A DNA stretch of 64,000 nucleotides from Collybia mongolica (Eukaryota > Basidiomycota > Agaricomycetes > Agaricales > Clitocybaceae): positions 1,984,001 to 2,048,000 of the forward strand of contig JAAXNY010000011.1 of NCBI GenBank assembly GCA_013420905.1. The letters are read 5' to 3'. The notes below the pieces were generated by a model, which saw only the letters and a program-made list of their open reading frames with translations, made no database searches and was not told the DNA's origin. The translations under genes were made by a program, and so were the position numbers. Position 1 is the stretch's first letter; each line of letters opens with the position of its first letter. Shown piece by piece: positions 36,868 to 48,683 of the stretch.

Positions 36868-36944
36868 GCCATGGATTGAACCCAGGTCCTGAGGGCAGAG
36901 GTCGGGTTAAGTGAGCACTCTAACCACTTGAACCATCAAGGCTT
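36868..36944 (-). repeat. tRNA-like sequence (tRNA-derived SINE head or tRNA pseudogene)
   Basis: On the minus strand an A-box-like TGGTTCAAGTGG is followed about 50 nt later by a B-box-like GGGTTCAATCC. Both pol III internal promoter boxes are present at tRNA spacing and the ends can begin to pair (GCC with GGC), but the acceptor stem is imperfect. So it is not a convincing functional tRNA. Confidence 0.5.
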
Positions 36945-36999
36945 TTCTAAAAGCAGGTTTCTATGTCATGATATTCCCACTGACTGATTTGTCAGCAAG

Positions 37000-39900
37000 T
37001 CACCAGGTCAGTCATGCAACTCAATCACCTGCCATTGCCACATCATCCATCCAACTATGTGTTGGTTGAACTTGTTGTTCCCATGTCCCTTGTTGCTCAC
37101 CACAACCACCACCACTACCATGCCCACAACTCGATCAGTGGACTGCACAATGTGTACCAGCTCCAAATGCTGCCAATCCCCCCCCCCAATTGATGTCAAA
37201 CAAAGGATGCAAGTGTGCCATGTCACACACTGAATCTGGGCTGACAATGAAGAAAACTTGAATGACCAATGCCAAGGAGGGTCAGGGAGGCAAGGGGGCA
37301 ACGCAATGCAAAGGAAACGTGCCACAGAAGGGCAAAAAAGGCCCCAATAGGTGTGTCTTATTTTTTTTTTGTTTTTTCTCACCTGTTCATCAATCTGTTA
37401 CCCTCCCACAGGAAAACCTTGAGCATGAAAGCTTGAGATAATGCAGCAGCAGCTGCATCTCACCCCAATCCCACCCTAGGAGGGTAAGTCCCCCTCCCTC
37501 CTTTTTTTTTTTCATCTTTTTCCTTGTTTTTTTTTATTCTACTGATTACTTTTGTTCTTTCTCTAGTGCTGAGCTCGTCCTTGAGACAGGTAACATGTCC
37601 GTTGCCCCCCCACTCCATGTAAGTGGCCATGGGGCTACACACTTCCCCCCTCCCCCCTCCCTCATCATCCAGGGATGACAACGAAGAACCAATGACACCC
37701 ACGACAACAAGGACAAGGACAAAGGCTCTACTGAGGATGAGGAAGACAAACTCCCAAACCAGGATGATGACGGTGAAAGGGGGCTCCTGGGCTATAAGTG
37801 TGCTGATGCTATGAAGTGTAATCTCTTACACACACACACACCAAACCTAACAATCAACACACGAACAGTAGGAATTGCCTGTTTTGAGTTCGGGTTCAAG
37901 CGCTTAGAAGCACTAAGCTTTGAATAGTACTAGCCAAAGCCCTTTCCAATGATCTCTCAACGGGTTTGATTCAGACAAAGTTTCAACACAAGTTTAAAGC
38001 TTGCTAGGTATATTTATAATATCTCTCGATCCAATAGACTGAGTACCAAGTGTACGTTCAATTATTAACGATCACAAGCGGATCTATAAGTCCAAGCAAC
38101 TTATTAAACAAAACAGTGCCAAGTGCACTAAGGCCAAGTGCCTGGTAATTCCAATGGACAATGCGGTACTAAGTTCCAAGTGAACTAAGTTTCTTTAATT
38201 CTGTGATCTCTTCAAACAATTCCAATCAAGACAACTTTGAAGCAATCTGATCCTTAATTCGGGCATGCAATAGTGTTTTAACAAATGTGATTTGTATACT
38301 CTATAGTAGCGCAAAGTGGGGGCAAGATTCTTTACCTTTGCGCTACTCATTGACAGTCTATTTATAGTGTACAAACTAAATATCATACGGAATTGTAAAT
38401 TTTATACGGAACTGCGCTCCCCCGCGCCAAGGATCTGTATTCAATGCTGACGCATCCTCTACAACTTGGCGTGCGCACCATGCGTGCCAATTATGCCATT
38501 TACTGGTTACTTATCAAATATTGAAAGAGCTGGCTAAACTCTTATCAAGTCCCGACCGCGTGCTTTGTTATTTAAAACAGTGCAGCACTGTCATTTACTT
38601 CTCCTGATCATCCCGGTTGCTATTCACGGTGTCCCGTCGCTTCCGGTAGTTAACACCAAGTGCCCCTGACTAGGATCGGGTTGTGCAAGTCCTGAATTTA
38701 CAATTACTTCTCCTATTAATGATGATCCCCAGACTAATGATATCATACTACAACGGTTACTTATGAACTAAGACACCGAGGTTGTAACCGGGCATGGTGA
38801 ATAGGACTAATAATAGACCGTACTCATAGTCCTCTGTACTGATAGTGTATTATCCATTAGACTAGTTCACTCTGATTAGCCGTCTTGGAGCTCGACTCTA
38901 ATCCTTTATTACTGTTTACTTGGTTATTAGAAATGATACTAATAGCCTTACTTGTCGACTTTATAAGTGCAAACAATCTCGGGCCCTATCAACGGTGACC
39001 CTGTGGACAAAGAAGACAAAGGAGACAACAACGACAAAGGCCTTGCCAAGGACAACAACAACAAGGAAGGGCCAGGAGGCGATGAGGAGGAGGAGGAGGG
39101 GCAAGGAGGTGACAACAACAACCAGGAAGGGCCAGGAGGCCACAATGACAACCAGGAAGGGCCAGGAGGTGGTGACAACAAGGAGGGGTGCGACAAGCCG
39201 GAGGGAGCCAACATGAGCAACCCCACCACCCTGCCCCCACCACCCCTCTCATCCCTGCTCTTGTAAACACCACCACCACCACTGCCACCACCACCACCAA
39301 GCCAGCTGACACCCACACCAAGCCCAATGCCCCCACCAACAACACCACCACCCTCGTACCCAAACGGGGTGGTGGATGAGGCACCAACATGAACACCAAC
39401 ACCAACACCAACACCCTCGTACCAAACCAGGGTAATGCCACCCTGTCAAAGAGGCCACGCCCTAGGCCAATGGCAAGGCATACAGCTCTCAAGGCTGTTG
39501 GAAGTCCAGTCAGGAGTCCATTGACTGCCACAGCTCTCGATGTTACAGGTTTGTCTCGCTTTGCCTCAGTTGCTTTGCTCTCAACTAATCGTTTCATCAG
39601 TCAGCGAAATCCTTATGAATGAGGATCCTGCTCCAACACCTCGTCTGACAATGCCAGTGAATGAAGGCACTGATATTGGTAAGTAATATCTGATTATTTT
39701 TTTTTTGTTTATAAACAATGTTGTTTCCAGACATTCAGATGCAGAGTCCTCCGATGAGCCCCAAACACTCTCAGAGTCTGCAAGGTGCCTCCTGTGTCAC
39801 CAGTAGCTTTGCTCAAGGGCGAGCTCTTGGTAATGTCTTCAACCATGCTGATGCGAGCAACATTCAGCAAGAGCTTGACTTCACCCTTGCAATCCCTGGC

Positions 39901-40930
39901 AAAGTCCACCTCTATGAGACTTCAGGCAATTCCAAACCAATTGATCCAATCACCAAACCTCATAAGATCATCAAAGTTGATGTCACACCAACGTTAGGTC
40001 CTGTCCTCCTTAAAATCACAAACAAATATTCTCCAATCAAGAGTAAGTTCTATTTCTCATTATTTAATTTGACTCTGATGTATTCTCAGAAAACAATTTG
40101 CAAATTCATACTTACAACGAGGATGTCTGGGACATCAAAGGGAAGTTTGAGATGGCGTTGGGTGCTGATGAAGAGATTCAGTGGATGAATGTTGGACGTG
40201 ACCGAGTTCTACCACTTTGGTTGGTATGATTCATTTTTTTTGTTCCCTCTTTCAAGTCTTGGCTTACCAGATTATCAGGAAACCACAAACCCTGATCCTT
40301 CCCCCCTCTCACTCTACTCTTCTGCTCTCTCTGCTCCCCCTGCTCCCAGCCGATTCTCTTCCTCCATGACTCCTGCTCCCCATCCCTGCTTGTCTTTCCT
40401 TGAGGAGCTGAGGGAGCTCTTGGAAATTCCCTCCCATCTAGGCAATTGCACGGAGAACTCTCTCCACGTCTCATATCAGAAGTATCTCGCCTTTCACAAA
40501 GCAATCAAGGTTTTAGACTGGAAGTGGGAGAAGAAGGAACTCCCATTCAATCACAAGCCCACCCGCGAGAATGTCATCGAGACAATGCAGTCCAAGACAT
40601 TTTGGTATGATTATACTCGCAAGTTTTTCCCTCGTCTCTCAGGTTATCTGGAGATGGTCTCTTGGCTGAAGAATGACAAGGACATGCCATTGGATGTTGA
40701 GGTTTGGGGTTTGGAGAAGGAGAAATATCTTTTTGCTGACTTGGCTGAGTACATGGAGAACAAAGGGAAGGCTTTATCGGAGGAGATAAAGGGAGGATCA
40801 GAGAAAAAGGGGAAGGGGAAGGAGAAGGAGAAGGAGAAGGGGAAGGAGAAGGGGAAGAAGAAGGTGGTGGATATTGTCACCCCCCCACCAAGGTTAGTGA
40901 CCACCATGAGGATTTCATGAAAGACCACAT
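37000..40930 (+). pseudogene. Unrecognised multi-exon low-complexity gene, split by a solo LTR
   Basis: Exon-like blocks occur at about 37240-37340, 37640-37773, 38996-39266, 39389-39620, 39718-40045, 40090-40230 and 40275-40930. The reading frame before the LTR (acidic, DDNEEP) continues after it (DPVDKEDKGDNN), so the LTR sits in an exon. Segments are Asp/Asn/Gly-, Pro/Thr- or Lys/Glu-rich. The last block (WYDYTRKFFPRLSGYLEMVSW, EKYLFADLAEYMENKGK) looks like folded protein and ends in a Lys/Glu/Gly tract that runs into the LINE fragment at 40871. I do not recognise the family. Whether it is host or element-derived is open. A poly(T) and pyrimidine-rich stretch lies at 37358-37560. Confidence 0.4.
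37774..38991 (-). repeat. Solo LTR of the Gypsy family
   Basis: A 1,218-bp copy of the 5001-6216 LTR with TG...CA ends, flanked by a perfect 4-bp duplication ACGG (37770-37773 and 38992-38995). No internal element sequence is present, so it arose by LTR-LTR recombination. Several CpG sites are changed to TpG or CpA relative to the other copies. Confidence 0.93.
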
Positions 40931-41788
40931 TGCATTGCTGAAGAGTGCTGTTGATGCAGCCTCTCATTTCCCCTGGAGCATCTACTCCCCCCCCTCCCAT
41001 GCAGTCAGTTGCAGTCTACCACGTCTGGCATGCCAGGGACCTATACAAGGACTGGTATGCTACTGGCCTCTCTATGTCTGACAACACCAAGCTGCAAGCA
41101 ATCATGGAGGGTGTCCAACAGGCCTCTGACATTGGGCTAGGGGACATCCATGTTGTCCACATCTTCTCCAATTCCACCAACACCCTCCGGCATTCCCTTG
41201 ATGCATCTCACCACTCAGGTCAGGAGTTGGCCCTCAGAGTGTGTGAGGCGCTGCTGCCTTGATTGCGGCTCCACGCCATTCTCCACCTCCACCACATCAC
41301 AGATGGGGTGGAGATCAAAGACCACCAACTGGCACACATCAGTGCTGTCTTGACTTGCATTGAGGCAGATGGGGCACCTGTTATCTCTGCTGACTTTGCG
41401 CAATGCGAGGCAGTGATTTGTATGCTTGATGGCTGGAAATCTCTCTTCCAGCCCAAGAAGTATATAGGCTCCAACTTCTTGATGCTCTATGCAAAAAAGG
41501 ACACACCACTCACTCCAACCCATGTAAACAGTGGACTGTGGATGTGCAAGACCGGTCACAGTCATGCTCTGACTGCCTGCATGGTGCAATGCACCACCAG
41601 ACATGCCCTAATTGGGGTGTTCTGATCCCAATTCTTCAAGGAGGAGTCTGTCACCTGTAGGTGCAGTGTCCTTATGGAAACCGTGCAACACATTTTCTAT
41701 GACTGTCCATGCCATGGACAGGAAGACAAACCCAGTTGGCAACTGCGTTATGCATGGTTGGTTAACCTCCTCTTGGAGAACAACAGAC
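40871..41788 (+). mobile_element. 5'-truncated LINE fragment (RNase H and zinc finger)
   Basis: Similar to ORF2 of the LINE at 6217-12337, from the segment starting DIVTPP to just after the zinc-finger region. Stops such as the TGA at the GVF*SQFF position lie at former CGA codons. The 3' UTR and poly(A) are absent because a hAT-like element copy follows directly at 41789. The 5' junction is fused in frame to the Lys-rich tail of the upstream gene. Confidence 0.8.
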
Positions 41789-43547
41789 TCAGTTACTTTC
41801 TTCAATTATAAATTACTTACTTATATATAATGGTTTACTTACTAACATTCTACATACATTGATAGGATAATGATATATTTTGCTACCCAATATAATACAT
41901 GGATTATAAAACATAATTTAATATGGGCAGGGGCAGGGGCCCCCACCCCCCCGTCATCCTCATTGGCCCCTGCAGTGTTGTCAGCGACCTGGGTTTCAGT
42001 GGCAGCAGCACTGGCTGCTTTTCTTGTTGTTGTCCCCATTGTTGTTGTTGTCCTTAGTCATTGTCATTGTCATTGTCCTCATGGTGGTGGTCGTTGTCTT
42101 TGTTGTAGTTGTCATTGTTGTTGCACCATTGTTGGTTCCACCACTGCTGCTGCTGTTGCTGTCGTTGCTGCAGGCCTTGTTGGCACTGTTGCTGCTGTTG
42201 CTGTTGCTGTCTTCATTGTTGTTGTTGTTGTTGCTGCCTTCCTCACTGTTGCTGTTGGTGGTTGTATCCTTTGTCTCGAGTTCCTGAAGTGGGCGGGGGA
42301 TGCGCTGCATGGTGAGTATGTGGGTGAGCAGCAGTGTACGACTTACCTGGTTCTGCCCCTTGGGGTGCCCTTTCCTCATCATCCCCTCATTCCACATGTG
42401 TTTCTATCCTTTGCCCCACACCATCTTGTGCATCATCATGTTGATGTCAGTTGATGTTCAATGTGTTGGCATTGGCAGTGTGGGTGCATTGGTGTTGGTG
42501 TTGGTGTTGGTGTTGGTGGTTTGGCAGATGTCCTTGATGTGGTTGAAAGGAACCAATGAAGACATGGCAACAATAATGTGACCATTGCACATGCCTGGTA
42601 ATCATGTGACCTAAGTCCGTTGACTTGAGGCCAGTGAGCCTGTAGCTAGGAATGCCCACCTTGCCCAATGGTTATGAATGCCAAACATATTACATAATGT
42701 TCATGCCTGTACGCATTCGAACCTAGTCAGATGCAAGTTTTTCAGCACCATTATGTTATGTTATTAATAGCAAATAGTATATATAATTTGTGTAAAAAAA
42801 ATTTATATTAGTAATCTGATTAGTAATTGACTGGCCATGCGGACTCTGCAAGCTGTCTGTCTGTGCTTGTCTGCATGTCCGCATGAAGTTATGCGGATTG
42901 ATGCAGACTTGGCACGGACATGGATTGTCATTTGGCTGAGTGCCCTGCCAAATGAGTCTGTGTGGACTCCACACAGGTTATGTGGCTTAGTGTAAAGACC
43001 TCATGTGTTGGGTGTGTTGGATGTGTTGGTGTTGGTGTTGGCAGTTTGGTAGGTGTCATAGATGTGGTTGAAGAGAATCAACAAAGACATGGCAATGGTA
43101 ATGTGACCATGGCACATGCTTTGTAATCACGTGGCTGATATTTGTAGACTTGAGGCCAGTGCACCTCTATAGCTAGCAATGCCTGCCTTACCCCAACAGT
43201 TATGAATGCCAAAAATATTATGTAATATTCATGCCTCCATGCATTCAACCCTAGTCAAGCACAAGTTTATCAGCCCTGTTATATTATATGTTATTAATAC
43301 AGTATATAATTTGAGTTTGAGTTAATAAAAATTACATTTGTAATCTGATTAGTAATAGTCTTAGTCAGTGTCCATGGACTTGCCATGCAGACTCCACAAG
43401 CCATCCATCCATGCTTGTCTGCATGTCTGCGTAAAACTATGTGGATTGATGCAGACTTGGCGCAGACACAGATTGTCATCTGGCTGAGGGTCCTGCCAAA
43501 TGAGTTTGCATTTGCATGGAGTCTGCACAGCTTAGTGTAAAGACCTC
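41789..43547 (+). mobile_element. hAT-like element copy A, old, with duplicated 3' end
   Basis: Related to the element at 55644-56994 but lacking its left terminus. The characteristic 3' end GTGTAAAGACCTC occurs twice (ending 43002 and 43547), so the last ~540 bp are tandemly duplicated. Nearly every CpG of copy B is TpG or CpA here, marking it as the oldest copy. Confidence 0.75.
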
Positions 43548-43548
43548 T

Positions 43549-44480
43549 GTGGGCTTCAGGTTTGTACTTAGGAATGCCACATTGGTAATGCAATACTTGT
43601 CACACATGTTTGCTGCTGTGTACCATGCCTCAATGTTGTTGTTGGCAGGCCAGCCTGTTGTTATTGTTGCTACCTGTGTCTGGATGTCAGCTGCAAGGCC
43701 CTTGTGATATTTGAAGATGAGGGTGAGTCCCTCAGTGTAGCCCACTTGATTGACAAGGTTTTGGTTTTCATTGGTGTACTTTCAACAGATCACATTCCCT
43801 GGTGGTAGTCACTTGTCTTCAATCATGTGATCACACACTGGCATTCACTTTGAATGAAGAAGTGCTTTGTGAAGTCTGATTGGAACACCTCCCAAGTGTG
43901 ATATAGGGGGAGGCCTTTCAATCATTCATATCAGAGTGTGTGGTCAGCAAACAAATATGTGCAGCCAGTCTTCATGAACATAAAGGCCCATCAGATTTGT
44001 ACAACCTTGTTTGCAAACTGATGTGGTACAAGCTGTATATACAGTTTGTACATGTTCAGGAATGCACACCCATTTTTGCATTGGCTGTCAAAGTTGTTTG
44101 GTAATGCCAGCCAGAGCAATGATTGTCAAACAGGTTCCTGATCCTGCAGTGGGGGTATTGATGTGGTTGGTGGAGTATCTACAGGTTGTGTGGTGCCATT
44201 TACAAACATGGAGACTTGTTGCAGCATTTTCAGCTGCTCTAGCTGCAGCTGGATCTCTTGACCATTGTGTTAATTCCCAATAACAGGTCTTCCTGGGGTG
44301 GTGCATTCATTGCAATATCAAAATGAGGCAAATCAGAGTGATTGGGGGTGGGAGAGGGATGGTTGTCCACAGTTATAGCAGAGTTGGAGTCATGCTCCAA
44401 GTTGCTCTGAACTCTGTATCTTGCTATGGTGGGCAAGGGCACATGGATTGGTCTCTGTGTGGTGAGATTGATCTACTGTC
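43549..44480 (-). pseudogene. Decayed Gypsy-type gag fragment
   Basis: The minus-strand frame near 43745-43549 reads YHKGLAADIQTQVATI and AWYTAANMCDKY, similar in pattern to retrotransposon gag (a YxxGL-type helix, then a WY pair). Further upstream the frame is broken by many stops, so only a relic remains. It belongs to a family different from the gag at 3033-4544. Confidence 0.45.
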
Positions 44481-45119
44481 AGGGCAACCCTAATTCAAAG
44501 TGCATTGATTGGGCCCAAGAATAGGTACATAGGATAGAGACCCCTGGAAGAGGATCCTCAGAGTATTCCCTTTGGATTCCTCTGCTAGGTAAGTAGATAG
44601 CCTGTTACTTGACTTCATAAATATAACTTTGGATTCCTCTGCTAGATCACACATCAGCTGACTAGGGTTAGCATGGCATGATGTAGGGTTGCCCTTACAG
44701 ATACAGATGTAATGTGTCAGTAAAGAGTAACATAATAATTGCAAAAGAGGGTAAGGAAGGTGTCTCCAGACATATGGTGGCATATAAGTGTGTATACAAT
44801 GAGTGAGGTATATCCAAGCAACTAGATGTGGAGCATGTATGCACTCCCCTTACACAACAGAGTTCAAAACAAGATGGGAGCTATTTACATATACTGCTAT
44901 TCAGTTCCTACTAGCTAAACATGATTTATCTTGTGAGTATGCACTCCCAAAGCATGAAATATTGGTGGGCCATAAAAAATATTGTCATTTCTTTTCTTTT
45001 ATTCTGTTTATTATGTACATGGCATAGGTAATCATTGCCCCTTCCCCATAATTGGTCTCAATTTATCAGGAACCATTTCTGTTCTACAAAAAATTCAATT
45101 TTAAATTTTGATTTCCATC
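44481..45119. other. Intergenic sequence, nothing recognised
   Basis: No convincing exon, RNA gene or terminal repeat. A short near-duplicate TTTGGATTCCTCTGCTAG occurs twice (about 44570 and 44630). Confidence 0.45.
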
Positions 45120-45650
45120 TAGACTGTCCACAGTCTGGGCCAGGACCTCACAGACCCAGGTCAACCTGGGGCCAACCCTGAGGGCCAGCATTTGAGTGGA
45201 CTGGCCCCTTTGGACAGGGCTGGGGCCACTGTAAGTACTGGCCCAGCCCCTGGGCTGGACCTGGGTTGGACCTGGCCAGCCTTATATATTGGCAGATGGT
45301 GAAAGTGCTACCAAATGGTGGGGGTAAATGGTGGGGGAATAGAGAATGCAAGATCAAACCTCAAAAAATAATGATTCTTGTTGAAATTATTAGTAATCAA
45401 TGATTTTTGATCAAATTCCTGATGCCCAGCAGCTGGAGCAGAAACTGATATTACTTCTCTGATGATTCAGATGTCCAAGGACTGAAAAAACTAGGATAAT
45501 TCATTGGGAGATAGTTGTAATTACTTGATAGATGTTAATTACAGTATGTATCAGCAGTAGACATCTTTCCAGACTATTAAACAATTTTTTTATTTTTACC
45601 ACTGGACCTGGTTGACCAGGACCGGCCCGTCCCGGACCGTGGACAGTCTA
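45120..45650. mobile_element. Small hAT-like non-autonomous element (531 bp)
   Basis: Ends read TAGACTGTCCAC and, inverted, TAGACTGTCCACGG, flanked by 8-bp near-duplicates TTTCCATC (45112-45119) and CTTCCATC (45651-45658). The ends and the GGACC/GGCC-rich interior resemble the element at 24351-25386. No coding capacity. Confidence 0.78.
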
Positions 45651-46288
45651 CTTCCATCCAACTGAAACTCAGACTGAATTTCAGGGGTTTTCGGAGATTT
45701 TTGGCCTATCTGAAAATTGTACTTCCTGAGGTGACTATGAGTATTTCCGAGGCAAGAATATAATCAGTGTGGGTGAAAAAACTCTGTTATATTCTTGACA
45801 TAAATTTGTAGCATGCTGCACGCACCCTGCGAAATATTCTGAAAATAGCTCTTGTGTTATGGTTTGTGGACACATGACTGAACGTGGACTCAAAACAGTA
45901 CTGTATAGGCAAATGCAAGTCCGGCAGCGCCGGACTGTACGATCGGTGGGAAAGAGGTCTAATTAATAAGCGACTTCTGATTCCTGAAGAACCTCCAAGA
46001 ACCTGGGTTTAGGAAAATAACCTTCATGGTTTGTGCACGCATGGCTGAACGTTGCTCAAAATAGTACTGTATAGGCAAATGCAAGTCCGGCAGCACCGGA
46101 CTGTACGATGGAAAAGGGGTTAATAAGCGACTTCTGAAGAACCTCCAAGAACGTGGGTTATCTTGATGTGGACGTGTCTTATAATAATATCGATCCCGCA
46201 GTGACTTTCTTCATATTGACTGTAAAAAACGCATTCAGCCAACCAAACGACATCACCCTGAGATACCTGAGTGGACCACACTCCTTCT
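45651..46288 (+). promoter_or_regulatory. P450-B upstream region with tandem duplicated block and palindromes
   Basis: A block of about 150 bp occurs twice in direct orientation (about 45858-46010 and 46028-46160), both holding GTACTGTATAGGCAAATGC and a hyphenated palindrome. The first palindrome is AGTCCGGCAGCGCCGGACT, the second has CAGCA in the centre. Each contains CGG-N5-CCG, the kind of inverted triplet bound by Zn(II)2Cys6 regulators. A regulatory role is inference. Confidence 0.5.
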
Positions 46289-48514
46289 ATGTTGGGAGCC
46301 TTGTTCATTGCCTTCCTGCTGGGCGGCTTAACGCTCCTTTTGATGCGGGTATTCCGAAACTGGTCAAAGGTTAGGCTGCCTCCTGGTCCCAGGGGCTTGC
46401 CAATGATAGGTAATTTTTTCGAGGTGAGCCGCCTGGTAGTTTCAGTGCAAATCTCATCGCATTGCAGATACCTTCAGATCATTATTGGCTCAAATTTGAT
46501 GAATGGATCCAAGAATTTGGTATACTTATTTACTATGCCTCGTTCCTTCTATTCACAATGAGTAGGGCCAATCTGCTCTTTTACTACATTCGGCAAAACC
46601 ATTGTTCTCGTAGGATCCCCCAAGGTGGCCGCAGATCTCCTTGGTAATCAGTCAAACCCCCTTGACCACCAGAATTTATATTCATTACCGACATTAGACA
46701 GGCGTTCTGCGGTTTACTCTGATCGGCCGAGGTACGTCGTCGACTGTCGTGTAGCTCGTTTGTATCTCATTAATACAAGGTGGGTTTTCGCTTCAGAAAT
46801 GCTGGCAAAGAACATGCATGTCGGCACGATCGATGCTGGAGAAAAGTTTGTGGGAAGTAGCTGAGTTTTCTTTCATGCTGATAAAAATTCAGACATCGTA
46901 GGTTCCGTCGGGCAATCCATTCTGGCCTACATGCCAAGGCTATTGCATCTTATCACCCGATAGAAGAAAAAGAGGCTCGAGCCTTCTTGCATGATGTTTC
47001 CCGGAGTCCTGAAGACTTCAGGAATTCCATTAAGCGGTAATACACTATAGCCATTGCTTGCATCATCTGGAAATAACAACTAGCAAACCCTGGACAGATA
47101 TACTGCTGCTGTGATACTGGGAACCATGTATGGACATCAAGTGACGACATTCGATAGTGACCGTTTTGCCAAGCGTGTTTTCAAGTCAGCGTCTAGATTC
47201 GCGGGCTCTTTAGCCCCAGGGGCATTCATGGTTGACACGCTCCCGTCGCTACGATATATTCCAGGGTGGGTCCCAGGCACCGGTTGGCAAAGGAAAGCTA
47301 AAGAGTGGGCAGAAGACGACCAGAATTTATACTTTGAGCTCCGAGAAGCAGCCAGGGTACGTTCCTGGCACATAACGACATATCAATCGTTTTTGTATGA
47401 CTTCATCGCCACAGGCAAACCATCCTACGCAGCCGTCTTTTATTTCCGAAGGTTTAAATGAGTCTAAATATGGGGTCTCCGAAGAAGAACTGGCCTACAT
47501 TGGGGGAACAATTTCACAGACGCCTGACACGGTAGGCGCACACTTAGCCATTTCCCTTACGTTCTACTTACCTTAAACCATATCTCGTAAGCTTATGGCC
47601 GTAACCTCTAGTTTCATGCTAGCGATGGCGAAATGGCCCGAAATCCAGCAGAGAGCTCAGGCTGAGATCGACGCCGTTGTGGGACGAGATCGTTTTCCAA
47701 CATTTTCCGATCGTGAAGCCCTTCCATACACGGTGGCACTCGTGAAAGAAGTTTGCAGGTGGCGACCTGTTGCTCCTTTAAGTTAGGAGATATCTATCTG
47801 CAGAGACATTCATCTGACTGGTCTCTCTCTCTCTAAGGTGTCCCTCATGCGTCCACACAAGTATGTTTAAGCATAAATGTTAAAGATATCTTGCCTACAT
47901 TTGACTCAGGATGATGAATATATGGGGTACTTTATACCGAAGGGAACTACGGTCATAAGTTCCATATGGTAGGTGCATCAGTACCTTACCGTCACACTCC
48001 TGGTTTTGATTCTCGAGAATCAGGTCGATTCACCATGACAAGGATGTTTATAGTGAACCTGAAGGTTTTAATCCTGATCGTTTTCTTGATGAAAATGGCC
48101 GAGAAAAGAATACAGAAGAGAGTAAAGGGTTCGGACACCATCTATACGGTTTTGGACGTCGGCAAGCCAAGCTATCGATTTTCCCCCAATTCGTCTGATT
48201 CAATATTCTCCAAGATTATGTCCTGGAGCCACAATGGCTGACCACGCGATATGGGTATTTGTAGCCCATGCCTTATGGGGGATTAGGATCCAACCTTTTC
48301 GTGACGAACAAGGGCAAGATATACCTCCCACGGTCGATCCATTGAGTTTTACTTCTGGGGGAGAGGCCTCGTAAGGTGAACAACTCTTCAGTTACTTTTG
48401 TGCTGACGGCGTATCAGGCATCCCCGTCCTTTCAAATGCCGCATCGAACTTCGAGAAGGAGTCTTGGAGATGTTGGATGATATTGACAGACTTGAACCAA
48501 ATGACTCAGGTTGA
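46289..48514 (+). CDS. Cytochrome P450 B, complete, 14 exons
   Basis: Exons 46289-46423, 46468-46519, 46566-46643, 46698-46731, 46780-46845, 46893-47036, 47098-47356, 47415-47531, 47592-47781, 47838-47860, 47910-47968, 48024-48161, 48215-48370 and 48418-48514 join in phase into 515 residues. The intron after 48161 is GC-AG (GCAAGC donor) and splits the heme motif FGRRLCPG, whose ligand is C434. An N-terminal membrane helix is followed by [11 protein letters not shown]. The ExxR motif is EVCR in VKEVCRWRP, and the PERF-like box is FNPDRF. The I-helix reads [10 protein letters not shown], keeping the acid-Thr pair but lacking the usual AGxx context. From 47742 onward the gene lies in the inverted duplication. 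Likely a terpenoid oxidase (context). Confidence 0.88.
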
Positions 48515-48683
48515 TTATTTCCCATTAGGACTATACCATTTTGATTGAATTCTCCAAAGTATAACATGATAGACTGTATCCGAGAAATGTGGCCCTCAAT
48601 AAAGATGCATTTATGCGCTAAAAGTCTCCACGGACATGAACTGGAGCCAATAGAGTAGTTTGTATATTCCAAATTTATCCACA

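Noticed and set aside
36868..36944. Functional tRNA gene
   Set aside because: A and B boxes are present but the acceptor stem is mismatched and the anticodon arm cannot be drawn with confidence.
38948..39597. Long minus-strand Pro/Ser/Val-rich frames
   Set aside because: They mirror the Asp/Asn/Gly- and Pro/Thr-rich plus-strand exons and show only composition bias, no domain.
41870..42454. Long hydrophobic Val/Leu frames in the hAT-like copies (also 56015-56488 and 59846-60190)
   Set aside because: They are the complement of CAA/CAG-type repeats; frames differ between the copies and no membrane protein family is recognisable.
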